Shown here: one piece after another, positions 1 to 4,966 of the stretch
Position numbering within the stretch: the first letter of the stretch is position 1
Layout: every line of letters begins with the position of its first letter
The notes under the pieces: generated by a model
What the model saw: only the letters and a program-made list of their open reading frames with translations
Databases searched by the model: none
What the model was told of the DNA's origin: nothing
Program-made: the position numbers and the translations under genes
NCBI GenBank assembly: GCA_029051445.1
Contig: JAIDKP010000408.1
Span: forward strand, 1 to 5,446
DNA from: Muribaculaceae bacterium
Lineage (GTDB): Bacteria; Bacteroidota; Bacteroidia; Bacteroidales; Muribaculaceae
Direction: 5' to 3'
DNA: 5,446 bases

Positions 1-42
1 TGCGAAAGTTAGGGCTTTGTTTTATGTTTTACAGCAGCTTAT

Positions 43-76
43 AAAAAGAGGCTGCGCCTATTTTGACACAGCCTCT
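43..76 (-). terminator. Intrinsic terminator after the MscS gene
   Basis: Read on the minus strand, a 12-bp stem (65-76 pairing with 47-58, two G-U pairs among G-C-rich pairs) closes a 6-nt AAAATA loop. It is followed directly by five T residues (47-43). The stem contains AGAGGCTG and its complement CAGCCTCT. It begins 40 nt past the MscS stop codon, which is the expected place for rho-independent termination of this leftward transcript. The remaining bases 1-42 hold nothing I can call. Confidence 0.88.
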
Positions 77-116
77 CCTCATTTACAGTACGGTACCTCG
101 TAGATAATCTGCCACC

Positions 117-1124
117 TTATTTTTCCTGCTTCACATGCACATCCATCTGAGGAAAAGGAAAAGAGATGCCGGAAAGCTTCGGTAACTCACGATAAAAACG
201 CTCGTTATACTCATAGAACACCGACCAGTACTTCTCTGTAAGAGTCCAGGCTCTCACTGTAAGCACAACCGAAGAGTCTCCAAGCGACGAAACAACAACC
301 GCAGGACTACCGTCGATCTTCGATGCATGCTCCTTAACCTTAGCTTTCAACGGCTTTGGCAACTCTTTCGACAGCATCCTGGTGATTTCATCATCCTCAA
401 TCATACCCTTGACAATACGGTCATCCGTCGCAAACATCTCCAGTATTACCCTTCGGGCATCGTCGACGCTGTCACCATACGATATACCTATATCCCAGCT
501 CACACGACGGTAACCTTCACGGCTCCAGTTGTTGATCGACGAGGTCGACAGTGGCCCGTTAGGTATGATTATCACTTTATTGTCGGCAGTAGTGATAAGT
601 GTTGAGAAAATCTGTATTTCCTTGACTGTACCGGCATAACCCTGCGCTTCGATATAATCGCCGATCCTGTATGGCTTCAGCAGAAGAATAAGCACACCGC
701 CGGCAAAATTTTGCAAAGTTCCGCTCAACGCCATACCTATAGCGACACCGGCCGATGCAAACAATGCGATAAACGAGCTCGTCTCAAGCCCCAGAATCCC
801 GATCACCGTAACGATAAGCAGGAAATAGAGCACAATCCTCACAAGCGACAGCACAAACGTCGTCAGCGATGCCTCGACCTTCCGGCGAAGAAGTATTCCG
901 GCAACGATAGCATGAATCTTGCGTATGATGAAACGGCCGGCGTAAAACACGGCCACCGCAATAGCCAGATTGATTAACAGTTGTACTGTCCCAGATGCTA
1001 TCTTGTTTACAAAATCGCCCATGGCATCAGGTGTAAGCATCCCCAGCCCTTCTTTTAGCGTCATACCGGAAGCATGCACTGTATCAGTCGCTTCCGGCGC
1101 TGCTGCAGCAAATAGATGGAACAT
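117..1124 (-). CDS. MscS-family small-conductance mechanosensitive channel
   Basis: Membrane channel that opens under membrane tension to release osmolytes during hypo-osmotic shock; by family it acts as a homoheptamer in the inner membrane. The 335-residue product has a short N-terminal segment, TM1 at about residues 44-66, TM2 at about 87-112, and a Gly/Ala-rich pore helix at about 115-149 (FASAGVAIGMALSG, then LQNFAGG) leading into KPYRIGD, the hallmark entry to the MscS beta domain. IIIPNG (about 185-190) and the C-terminal GISFPFPQMDV (319-329) are also diagnostic. E. coli MscS has 286 residues. Much of the excess is a charged, Lys-rich insertion at about 238-272 in the cytoplasmic alpha/beta domain. 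The start at 1124 is the first in-frame ATG, but Met21 (codon at 1064-1062) is a realistic alternative because the first 20 residues are poorly conserved in character. It is the last gene of the leftward block, 58 bp after the protease, and is followed by a strong terminator. Family call is firm; exact physiological role is inferred. Confidence 0.93.
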   Translation of the reverse strand: MFHLFAAAAPEATDTVHASGMTLKEGLGMLTPDAMGDFVNKIASGTVQLLINLAIAVAVFYAGRFIIRKIHAIVAGILLRRKVEASLTTFVLSLVRIVLYFLLIVTVIGILGLETSSFIALFASAGVAIGMALSGTLQNFAGGVLILLLKPYRIGDYIEAQGYAGTVKEIQIFSTLITTADNKVIIIPNGPLSTSSINNWSREGYRRVSWDIGISYGDSVDDARRVILEMFATDDRIVKGMIEDDEITRMLSKELPKPLKAKVKEHASKIDGSPAVVVSSLGDSSVVLTVRAWTLTEKYWSVFYEYNERFYRELPKLSGISFPFPQMDVHVKQEK

Positions 1125-1143
1125 AATCCTTGTATTATATTAG

Positions 1144-1164
1144 TTGTTATACCTTTTATAACAA
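1144..1164. repeat. Perfect 8-bp inverted repeat ahead of the MscS gene
   Basis: Arms TTGTTATA (1144-1151) and TATAACAA (1157-1164) are perfect complements around a 5-bp centre. The dyad lies in the 58-bp gap between the protease stop and the MscS start, 20 bp upstream of the MscS ATG. It is AT-rich and lacks a following T run on the minus strand, so it looks more like a DNA operator than a terminator. On the minus strand TTTG (1165-1162) sits 19 bp from TAATATAA (1142-1135), a partial match to the Bacteroidota -33/-7 promoter. If that promoter is real, the dyad lies in its spacer. The function is inference. Confidence 0.45.
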
Positions 1165-1182
1165 ATTATGTCCACTTTTTTT

Positions 1183-2424
1183 TCACTCCCCGAAAAGTCT
1201 GCTTGCAACATCCTTCCACCAGGCGGTCTCTGCATAGCTCCTCGATTTCGCATCTGCCTCCGACTTCAGAAACTGTGTCGATATACCGCAATGAAATTCC
1301 ACAGGAAGTTCATCCCATAGAGCCGGAGTAGCCTCGCTGTAGCTAACCACATCGTCTATTGCGCTAAACACCGCCTCCTTGTCCTTCTCAAAGGCACTCA
1401 GCTTCACCTCGTCTTCCTCGCCCGCAAGCACCATGTGTTCCACATAGTCGCGAAGATCGTAGTAGTGACATGTGCGCTCTGTCATGAATTTCTGCGGCAC
1501 AAAACCGTCTGGCGTAGTCGGATGCCATGAGTACAACACCTTCAGAGCCTCCGACAGATCCGTAACTTTGGTCATGTCATAGACCGACATGGTGCAGGTT
1601 CTCGCCTCACCGCTCATAGCGTTATAGTAATCAAATGTCGCCTTCGCCGATCCGTCCAGATCAGCTTCTCCGGGAGCCATGATATAAGGCAAAGTAAGAT
1701 TATAGGGCATACCGGCGGCAGGAAGCTCCGCAACACTCGCTACCATTCTCGGCACCGAGTTACGCATATCATAAATCACCTCGATACCGCCCATATAGCA
1801 GCAATCAAAATATGCGAAGGCGAGATCCTGGCCAGTCAGAGCCGTAGCCAGCGACTCGACATCCATATATCGCGTTATATCATCTATCCCCTTCTCTTCT
1901 CCGAAAGCACGTGTCGACACTACAGGCGTTTCGCCTGTGTGACCGTTGCCGGCACGGAGCCAGCCATTGCCGTGACTCCAGAGAATAATGCCGTATTCCT
2001 TCGCAGGAAGCGAAGCCTTTACATCATTTATAACCCCGCGCATTCTCGCGATCGAGAGCGACGAGACCGAGTTGTCATAAATCTTTATAGTGTCAAGTCC
2101 GTTAGGTGTGACCTCCTTCAGCACCGGAAGCCCGCTATAGTTCTGGTGATACACTACAAGACGTCCGCCACGCAATCCGCCTGACTTCGCGGCTGCAAGC
2201 ATTTCTTTGATATCGCCGTTGTCAAAGTCATATGATCCGAGCGAATTCGACGCGACCATATACACGACAACCGTACGGTCAGGCATCACCTGAGGCGTAT
2301 CAATGTTTTCCTTTTCACAGGAAACAGAAAAAAGTCCGCTGGCAATGACCATAGTCACTGCCGGCAGACTTATACGATTTATAAAGAACTTCTTTAACAT
2401 CTGTTTTGTAAGCGTGTTTTTCAT
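1183..2424 (-). CDS. Clostripain-like cysteine peptidase (family C11), lipoprotein
   Basis: Predicted secreted Arg/Lys-type cysteine protease of clan CD, 413 residues. It has a lipoprotein signal: a basic N-region, a hydrophobic stretch to about residue 34, then FSVSC with lipidated Cys36. The catalytic dyad is visible: His151 in LWSHGNGW, and Cys209 in FDCCYMGGIEV, corresponding to the DAC-MG-EV motif of clostripains. Asp207 sits two residues before the Cys, where the family's S1 acid binds a basic P1 side chain. The usual Ala of DAC is Cys208 here. The residues after the lipidated Cys (EKENID) are acidic with a Lys, resembling the export tags that carry Bacteroidota lipoproteins to the cell surface. 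Met1 is the annotated start; Met9 would give a more typical 28-residue signal peptide and is equally possible. It lies 43 bp after fabD with no convincing promoter between them. Relatives include fragipain of Bacteroides fragilis; the substrate here is unknown. Confidence 0.9.
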   Translation of the reverse strand: MKNTLTKQMLKKFFINRISLPAVTMVIASGLFSVSCEKENIDTPQVMPDRTVVVYMVASNSLGSYDFDNGDIKEMLAAAKSGGLRGGRLVVYHQNYSGLPVLKEVTPNGLDTIKIYDNSVSSLSIARMRGVINDVKASLPAKEYGIILWSHGNGWLRAGNGHTGETPVVSTRAFGEEKGIDDITRYMDVESLATALTGQDLAFAYFDCCYMGGIEVIYDMRNSVPRMVASVAELPAAGMPYNLTLPYIMAPGEADLDGSAKATFDYYNAMSGEARTCTMSVYDMTKVTDLSEALKVLYSWHPTTPDGFVPQKFMTERTCHYYDLRDYVEHMVLAGEEDEVKLSAFEKDKEAVFSAIDDVVSYSEATPALWDELPVEFHCGISTQFLKSEADAKSRSYAETAWWKDVASRLFGE

Positions 2425-2434
2425 CCTTGAGACA

Positions 2435-2455
2435 GCCGGTTGATCTCACACCGGC
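2435..2455. repeat. Short GC-rich inverted repeat between fabD and the C11 protease gene
   Basis: GCCGGT (2435-2440) and ACCGGC (2450-2455) form a 6-bp stem with a 9-nt loop in the 43-bp gap between fabD and the protease gene. There is no T run after it on the minus strand, so it does not look like a full terminator. It could slow transcription, protect the 3' end of the fabD message, or be chance. Confidence 0.3.
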
Positions 2456-2467
2456 ACCTCATCGGAA

Positions 2468-3346
2468 TCACTGATGACCGGCTACGGCTACCGAACGGTC
2501 GATCTTAGACACAAGACCCTGAAGCACCTTGCCCGGGCCGAGTTCTACAAACTCTGTTGCGCCGTCGGCGACCATGTTCTTTACCGACTGAGTCCAGCGC
2601 ACGGGAGCCGTAAGCTGTGCTATAAGATTTGCCTTTATTTCTGCAGGATCAGTATGAGGCTTGGCATCTACATTCTGATAAACAGGGCAGATCGGAGAGT
2701 GGATTTCAGTTGCGGCAATTGCATCGGCAAGCTCCGCGCGGGCGGGCTCCATGCAGGGAGAGTGGAAACCGCCGCCGACCTTAAGTTTGAGAGCGCGCTT
2801 CGCACCGGCAGCAAGGAGCTTCTCACATGCGGCATCGATTGCAGGCACTTCGCCACTGATTACAATCTGCCCCGGGCAGTTGTAATTTGCGCAAACAACA
2901 ACACCGGGAACCTCTGCACAGATCTCCTCAACCTTCTCATCGGGCAACGCAAGCACAGCGGCCATTGTCGACGGATTCTGCTCACAGGCTTTCTGCATAG
3001 CCATTGCACGGGCGGCAACAAGACGAAGACCATCCTCAAAAGCCATTGCACCGGCAGCAACAAGAGCAGAGAACTCGCCGAGCGAGTGGCCGGCTGCCAT
3101 ATCAGGCTTAAATTCAGCGCCAAGCGACTTGGCAAGAATCACAGAGTGAAGAAATATAGCGGGCTGAGTCACCTTTGTCTGACGAAGATCCTCATCAGTA
3201 CCGGCAAACATCAGATCTGTAATGCGGAATCCAAGAATCTCGTTGGCCTTCTCAAACATTGCGCGGGCCTCCTCATTGTTATCATAGAGATCCTTGCCCA
3301 TGCCCACAAACTGAGCGCCCTGACCGGGAAATACAAATGCTTTCAT
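2468..3346 (-). CDS. fabD: Malonyl-CoA:acyl-carrier-protein transacylase
   Basis: Cytoplasmic enzyme that moves malonyl groups from malonyl-CoA to holo-ACP, supplying the extender unit for type II fatty acid synthesis. The 292-residue product begins MKAFVFPGQGAQ, with Gln9 in the oxyanion-hole GQG motif. Catalytic Ser88 lies in the nucleophile elbow GHSLGE (86-91). Arg113 in AARAMAMQ matches the Arg that binds the malonyl carboxylate, and His195 in GGGFHSP is the catalytic base. NYNCPGQIVISG (154-165) and the C-terminal ELGPGKVLQGL (268-278) complete the family pattern. Length is slightly below the about 309 residues of E. coli FabD because of a shorter C-terminus; the fold appears complete. 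The start is the only ATG that preserves the conserved N-terminus. It is not next to other fab genes. A -7 element lies about 35 bp upstream of the ATG, and no ribosome-binding site is evident, as is usual in Bacteroidota. Confidence 0.98.
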   Translation of the reverse strand: MKAFVFPGQGAQFVGMGKDLYDNNEEARAMFEKANEILGFRITDLMFAGTDEDLRQTKVTQPAIFLHSVILAKSLGAEFKPDMAAGHSLGEFSALVAAGAMAFEDGLRLVAARAMAMQKACEQNPSTMAAVLALPDEKVEEICAEVPGVVVCANYNCPGQIVISGEVPAIDAACEKLLAAGAKRALKLKVGGGFHSPCMEPARAELADAIAATEIHSPICPVYQNVDAKPHTDPAEIKANLIAQLTAPVRWTQSVKNMVADGATEFVELGPGKVLQGLVSKIDRSVAVAGHQ

Positions 3347-3381
3347 TATTCGATTATTTGATTGAATTCTATTTAATACTG

Positions 3382-3389
3382 CAAATTTA
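3382..3389 (-). promoter_or_regulatory. Probable -7 promoter element of fabD
   Basis: On the minus strand the sequence reads TAAATTTG, an exact match to the Bacteroidota primary-sigma -7 consensus TAnnTTTG, inside the AT-rich 78-bp gap before fabD. Transcription would start near 3375, giving a leader of about 28 nt. No good TTTG lies at the standard 19-21 bp distance; the nearest similar bases (TTTC at 3417-3414) are 24 bp away, so the -33 half is weak. Confidence 0.6.
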
Positions 3390-3424
3390 GCAAATTTCCA
3401 TCATGTGAGATGCGAAAATGGCCA

Positions 3425-4066
3425 TCAGTCCACAAAACGTATCACATCCTCATTGCGAGGCTTGGCCGCAGGAGATTCATCGGGATATCCTATAGCCACA
3501 ATAACCTGTATCTTATAGCCCTCAGGTATATCAAGACGTTTCACATACTCACTCACACCAGGTTCGCTGCTCATAAACCTGGCTGTACTGCCAAGCACAC
3601 AGGTGCCAAGACCCAGAGCCCTGGCCGACAGAAGCATATTCTCCGTCAGCAATCCGCAGTCATAAGCACCGCTGTCATCCTTAGGAGTCATTACAGCGAT
3701 AAATGCGGGAGCGTTTCTGAATGCGTTTTTAAACCCTGGTTCGGCTGCCTGCTTCGGATTCACCGACTTGAGCACCTCCGTCACTCCCGATATAAAAGCC
3801 GGATCATCGACGATACGCAATGCCCATGGCTGCTTGTTGATCGCACTCGGAGCATTTATACCACACTTTGCCACCAGTTCAAGCTTCTCACGCTCCACCG
3901 GCTGCTCCTTGTAGGCGCGCACCGATCTGCGGCTCATAATATTGTCTATCACGATCTGCGCGGTATCAGCCTCAGCAACTTCACATGTCTCATACCGATC
4001 CACACCCCCTGTGCACGAGGCCATTGCCGCGACACACACCACTGATAACAAGAGAGATTTCATCAT
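3425..4066 (-). CDS. Nitroreductase-family flavoprotein with lipoprotein signal
   Basis: FMN-dependent oxidoreductase of the NfsB/FRP-like nitroreductase superfamily, which reduces nitro compounds, quinones or other electrophiles with NAD(P)H. The physiological substrate cannot be read from the sequence. Of 213 residues, the first 18 form a lipoprotein signal: Lys3, a hydrophobic core, then MASC with lipidated Cys18. The enzyme domain starts near residue 36. RRSVRAY (46-52) is the conserved FMN-phosphate-binding RRS-R element, followed by NAPSAINKQPW (71-81), which is the family's AP-A-N-QPW motif. AYDCGLLTENMLLSARALGLG (134-154) is the central helix with the GLG turn, and IPEGYKIQVIVAIGYPDE (180-197) is the usual C-terminal strand. 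A short linker (19-35) joins anchor and domain. Two adjacent Met codons (4066 and 4063) are both possible starts. It is 78 bp upstream of fabD but probably separate from it, since fabD has its own -7 element. Family call is firm; export is inferred from the signal. Confidence 0.92.
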   Translation of the reverse strand: MMKSLLLSVVCVAAMASCTGGVDRYETCEVAEADTAQIVIDNIMSRRSVRAYKEQPVEREKLELVAKCGINAPSAINKQPWALRIVDDPAFISGVTEVLKSVNPKQAAEPGFKNAFRNAPAFIAVMTPKDDSGAYDCGLLTENMLLSARALGLGTCVLGSTARFMSSEPGVSEYVKRLDIPEGYKIQVIVAIGYPDESPAAKPRNEDVIRFVD

Positions 4067-4170
4067 TCATCCGTTATTGTTAGCCCCGCCTGAAACTGCA
4101 TATTCATGAAAAAATACTACGCCATCTTGCTTTAAGACACCCGTGACAGAAACCGGGCGGAGGAATAATT

Positions 4171-4207
4171 GAAAAGCCCGAAGGGAATTGTTTTCTCCTC
4201 GGGCTTT
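4171..4207 (-). terminator. Hairpin terminator after the tRNA genes
   Basis: AAAGCCCGA (4173-4181) and TCGGGCTTT (4199-4207) form a perfect 9-bp stem. On the minus strand it begins 21 nt after tRNA-Pro and ends in TTTT followed by AT-rich sequence, as expected for rho-independent termination of the tRNA transcript. The T run is short. It could also work weakly in the other direction. It separates the tRNAs from the nitroreductase gene, which therefore needs its own promoter in 4067-4170. I see no convincing one there. Confidence 0.75.
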
Positions 4208-4227
4208 CCATTCTGTTTGATTCTATG

Positions 4228-4300
4228 TCGGGGTGAGAAGACTCGAACTTCCGACCTCCACGTCCCGAACGTGGCGCGCTGCCAACTGTGCTACACCCCG
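4228..4300 (-). tRNA. tRNA-Pro (anticodon CGG)
   Basis: A complete cloverleaf of 73 nt reads CCG codons. The acceptor stem is CGGGGTG with CACCCCG and discriminator A. The anticodon stem CCACG/CGTGG encloses loop TTCGGGA, giving anticodon CGG. The T arm is GGAAG, TTCGAGT, CTTCT with one G-T pair. The C1-G72 pair is typical of proline tRNAs. The D stem GCAC/GCGC contains an A-C mismatch (positions 12 and 23), where most proline tRNAs have a G-C pair. The 3' CCA is not encoded (CAT follows the discriminator), so it must be added by the CCA-adding enzyme. It lies 108 nt downstream of tRNA-Leu and is probably on the same transcript. Confidence 0.95.
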
Positions 4301-4329
4301 CCGACATGTCTGCACCTCAATGAACAGCC

Positions 4330-4346
4330 CATGTTGTTTAAACATG
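4330..4346. repeat. Inverted repeat in the spacer between the two tRNA genes
   Basis: CATGTT (4330-4335) and AACATG (4341-4346) are complementary around a 5-nt centre, and TGTTTAAACA (4335-4344) is a perfect 10-bp palindrome overlapping them. It sits in the 108-nt spacer between tRNA-Leu and tRNA-Pro. It could be a processing structure in the precursor RNA, a protein site, or chance. The rest of the spacer is AT-rich and shows no gene. Confidence 0.35.
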
Positions 4347-4408
4347 CAAACTGAATCATGACAGCAGATTAAATTCTATTAAAATCCGAAAGAAGAGGTT
4401 TCAATAAC

Positions 4409-4495
4409 TGGTACCCGGAGCCGGTCTCGAACCGGCACGGGAGTTACCCCATTGGTGTTTGAGACCAACGCGTCTACCGATTCCGCCATCCGGGC
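4409..4495 (-). tRNA. tRNA-Leu (anticodon CAA), CCA encoded
   Basis: A class II tRNA of 87 nt that decodes UUG. The acceptor stem GCCCGGA pairs with TCCGGGT (ending in a G1-U72 wobble), followed by discriminator A and an encoded CCA. The D arm carries GCGG and the AATCGGTAGA loop typical of leucine tRNAs. The anticodon stem TTGGT/ACCAA encloses CTCAAAC, giving anticodon CAA. The long variable arm is about 15 nt with a GGG/CCC stem, and the T arm is GCCGG, TTCGAGA, CCGGC. Unlike the neighbouring tRNA-Pro it encodes its CCA end. A promoter lies immediately upstream at 4541-4511. Confidence 0.96.
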
Positions 4496-4510
4496 CTCTC
4501 TTTTCGACCG

Positions 4511-4541
4511 CAAAGATAATACATTTTTCTCAACTCTCAAC
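4511..4541 (-). promoter_or_regulatory. Promoter of the tRNA-Leu/tRNA-Pro transcript
   Basis: On the minus strand GTTG (4541-4538, three of four matches to TTTG) is followed after 19 bp by TATCTTTG (4518-4511), an exact match to the Bacteroidota -7 consensus TAnnTTTG. The 5' end of tRNA-Leu is 16 bp further on, giving a very short leader as expected for a stable-RNA gene. Confidence 0.78.
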
Positions 4542-4580
4542 TTTTTAACGCATTTTTTTCAATCATTACCTTAAGTTTTT

Positions 4581-4611
4581 TTTGCTCAATAAAAAACTAT
4601 AATTAATTTTG
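4581..4611 (+). promoter_or_regulatory. Promoter of rpsU
   Basis: TTTG (4581-4584), a 19-bp AT-rich spacer, then TAATTTTG (4604-4611) match the Bacteroidota housekeeping promoter at every defined position. Transcription would start near 4618, leaving a leader of about 80 nt before the rpsU ATG. It is back to back with the tRNA-Leu promoter, the two -33 elements being about 40 bp apart. Confidence 0.85.
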
Positions 4612-4628
4612 CAGCGCAAAAACAGCGT

Positions 4629-4646
4629 GGTGGGTATATACCCGCC
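4629..4646 (+). promoter_or_regulatory. GC-rich hairpin in the rpsU 5' leader
   Basis: GGTGGGTATATACCCGCC can fold into a stem of six pairs (five G-C and one G-U) closed by a TATATA core that may add A-U pairs. It begins about 10 nt after the predicted transcription start. It is followed by an A10 tract (4666-4675) and then the rpsU start codon, with no Shine-Dalgarno between. It is a candidate ribosomal-protein leader element or 5' stabilising hairpin. No T run follows, so it is not a terminator. Confidence 0.45.
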
Positions 4647-4699
4647 GGAACCTTGCAAAAACATTAAAAAAAAAATCCATAAATTCCTAACCCGTAGTA

Positions 4700-4891
4700 A
4701 TGATTATCGTTCAAGTTAAAGAAGGCGAGAACATTGAAAGAGCCCTCAAAAAATTCAAGCGCAAGTTTGAAAAAACCGGCATTGTTAAGGAACTCCGCAG
4801 CCGTCAGGCGTTCCAGAAGCCCTCTGTCACCAACCGAAAGAAGATGATGAAGGCCGTATACGTGCAGAAGCTCCGCAGCGTAGAAGAATAA
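4700..4891 (+). CDS. rpsU: 30S ribosomal protein bS21
   Basis: Small basic protein of the 30S platform, next to the 3' end of 16S rRNA, needed for efficient initiation. The 63-residue product begins MIIVQVKEGENIERALKKFK, and RKFEKTGIVKELRSRQ is the conserved bS21 core. It then has PSVTNRKK and the basic C-terminal tail AVYVQKLRSVEE characteristic of Bacteroidales. Length matches relatives. The ATG at 4700 is the only start that keeps the conserved N-terminus. No Shine-Dalgarno precedes it: the 20 bases upstream contain no GGAG-like motif and the region is A-rich. In Bacteroidota, bS21 with bS6 and bS18 is known to hide the anti-Shine-Dalgarno end of 16S rRNA, so its own translation signal is of interest. 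A strong promoter lies upstream and a recombinase gene follows after 75 bp. Confidence 0.98.
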   Translation: MIIVQVKEGENIERALKKFKRKFEKTGIVKELRSRQAFQKPSVTNRKKMMKAVYVQKLRSVEE

Positions 4892-4895
4892 AGAC

Positions 4896-4937
4896 GCCTC
4901 CTTCTTGACGAGGCTGCTAATGGCAGCATAAGCCTCG
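4896..4937 (+). promoter_or_regulatory. Alternative hairpins between rpsU and the recombinase gene
   Basis: Three related segments occur: GCCTC (4896-4900), CGAGGC (4909-4914) and GCCTCG (4932-4937). The middle one can pair either with the first or with the last. A third, smaller hairpin, GCTGC (4913-4917) with GCAGC (4923-4927), also uses part of the middle segment. These folds exclude one another, the layout seen in attenuators, though no T run follows. The element starts 4 nt after the rpsU stop and ends 29 nt before the recombinase ATG. Function is inference. Confidence 0.35.
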
Positions 4938-4966
4938 GTTATCACATATTGCACAAAGCGCTTACG

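Noticed and set aside
1144..1164. Inverted repeat as a terminator for the protease gene
   Set aside because: The stem is AT-only except one pair per arm and is not followed by a T run on the minus strand, so it is kept as a dyad and not a terminator.
2474..3361. Long plus-strand open frame opposite fabD (295 codons)
   Set aside because: It is the mirror of the fabD codons, its protein has no recognisable domain, and fabD on the other strand has complete catalytic motifs.
3410..4045. Plus-strand open frame opposite the nitroreductase gene (211 codons)
   Set aside because: It lies almost wholly over a gene with clear FMN-binding motifs and shows no protein-like features of its own.
4109..4116. 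TATTTTTT as a -7 element for the nitroreductase gene
   Set aside because: It misses the final G of TAnnTTTG and no TTTG-like -33 element lies 19-21 bp upstream, so the promoter of this gene remains unassigned.
4104..4307. Minus-strand open frame over tRNA-Pro and its terminator
   Set aside because: It covers a structured tRNA and a hairpin, and its product looks like translated tRNA sequence.
4347..4350. TTTG upstream of tRNA-Pro as a separate promoter
   Set aside because: No acceptable -7 element follows at 19-21 bp, so co-transcription with tRNA-Leu is more likely.
4664..4954. Minus-strand open frame opposite rpsU
   Set aside because: It is antisense to a highly conserved ribosomal protein gene; its hydrophobic look comes from reading Lys-rich codons backwards.
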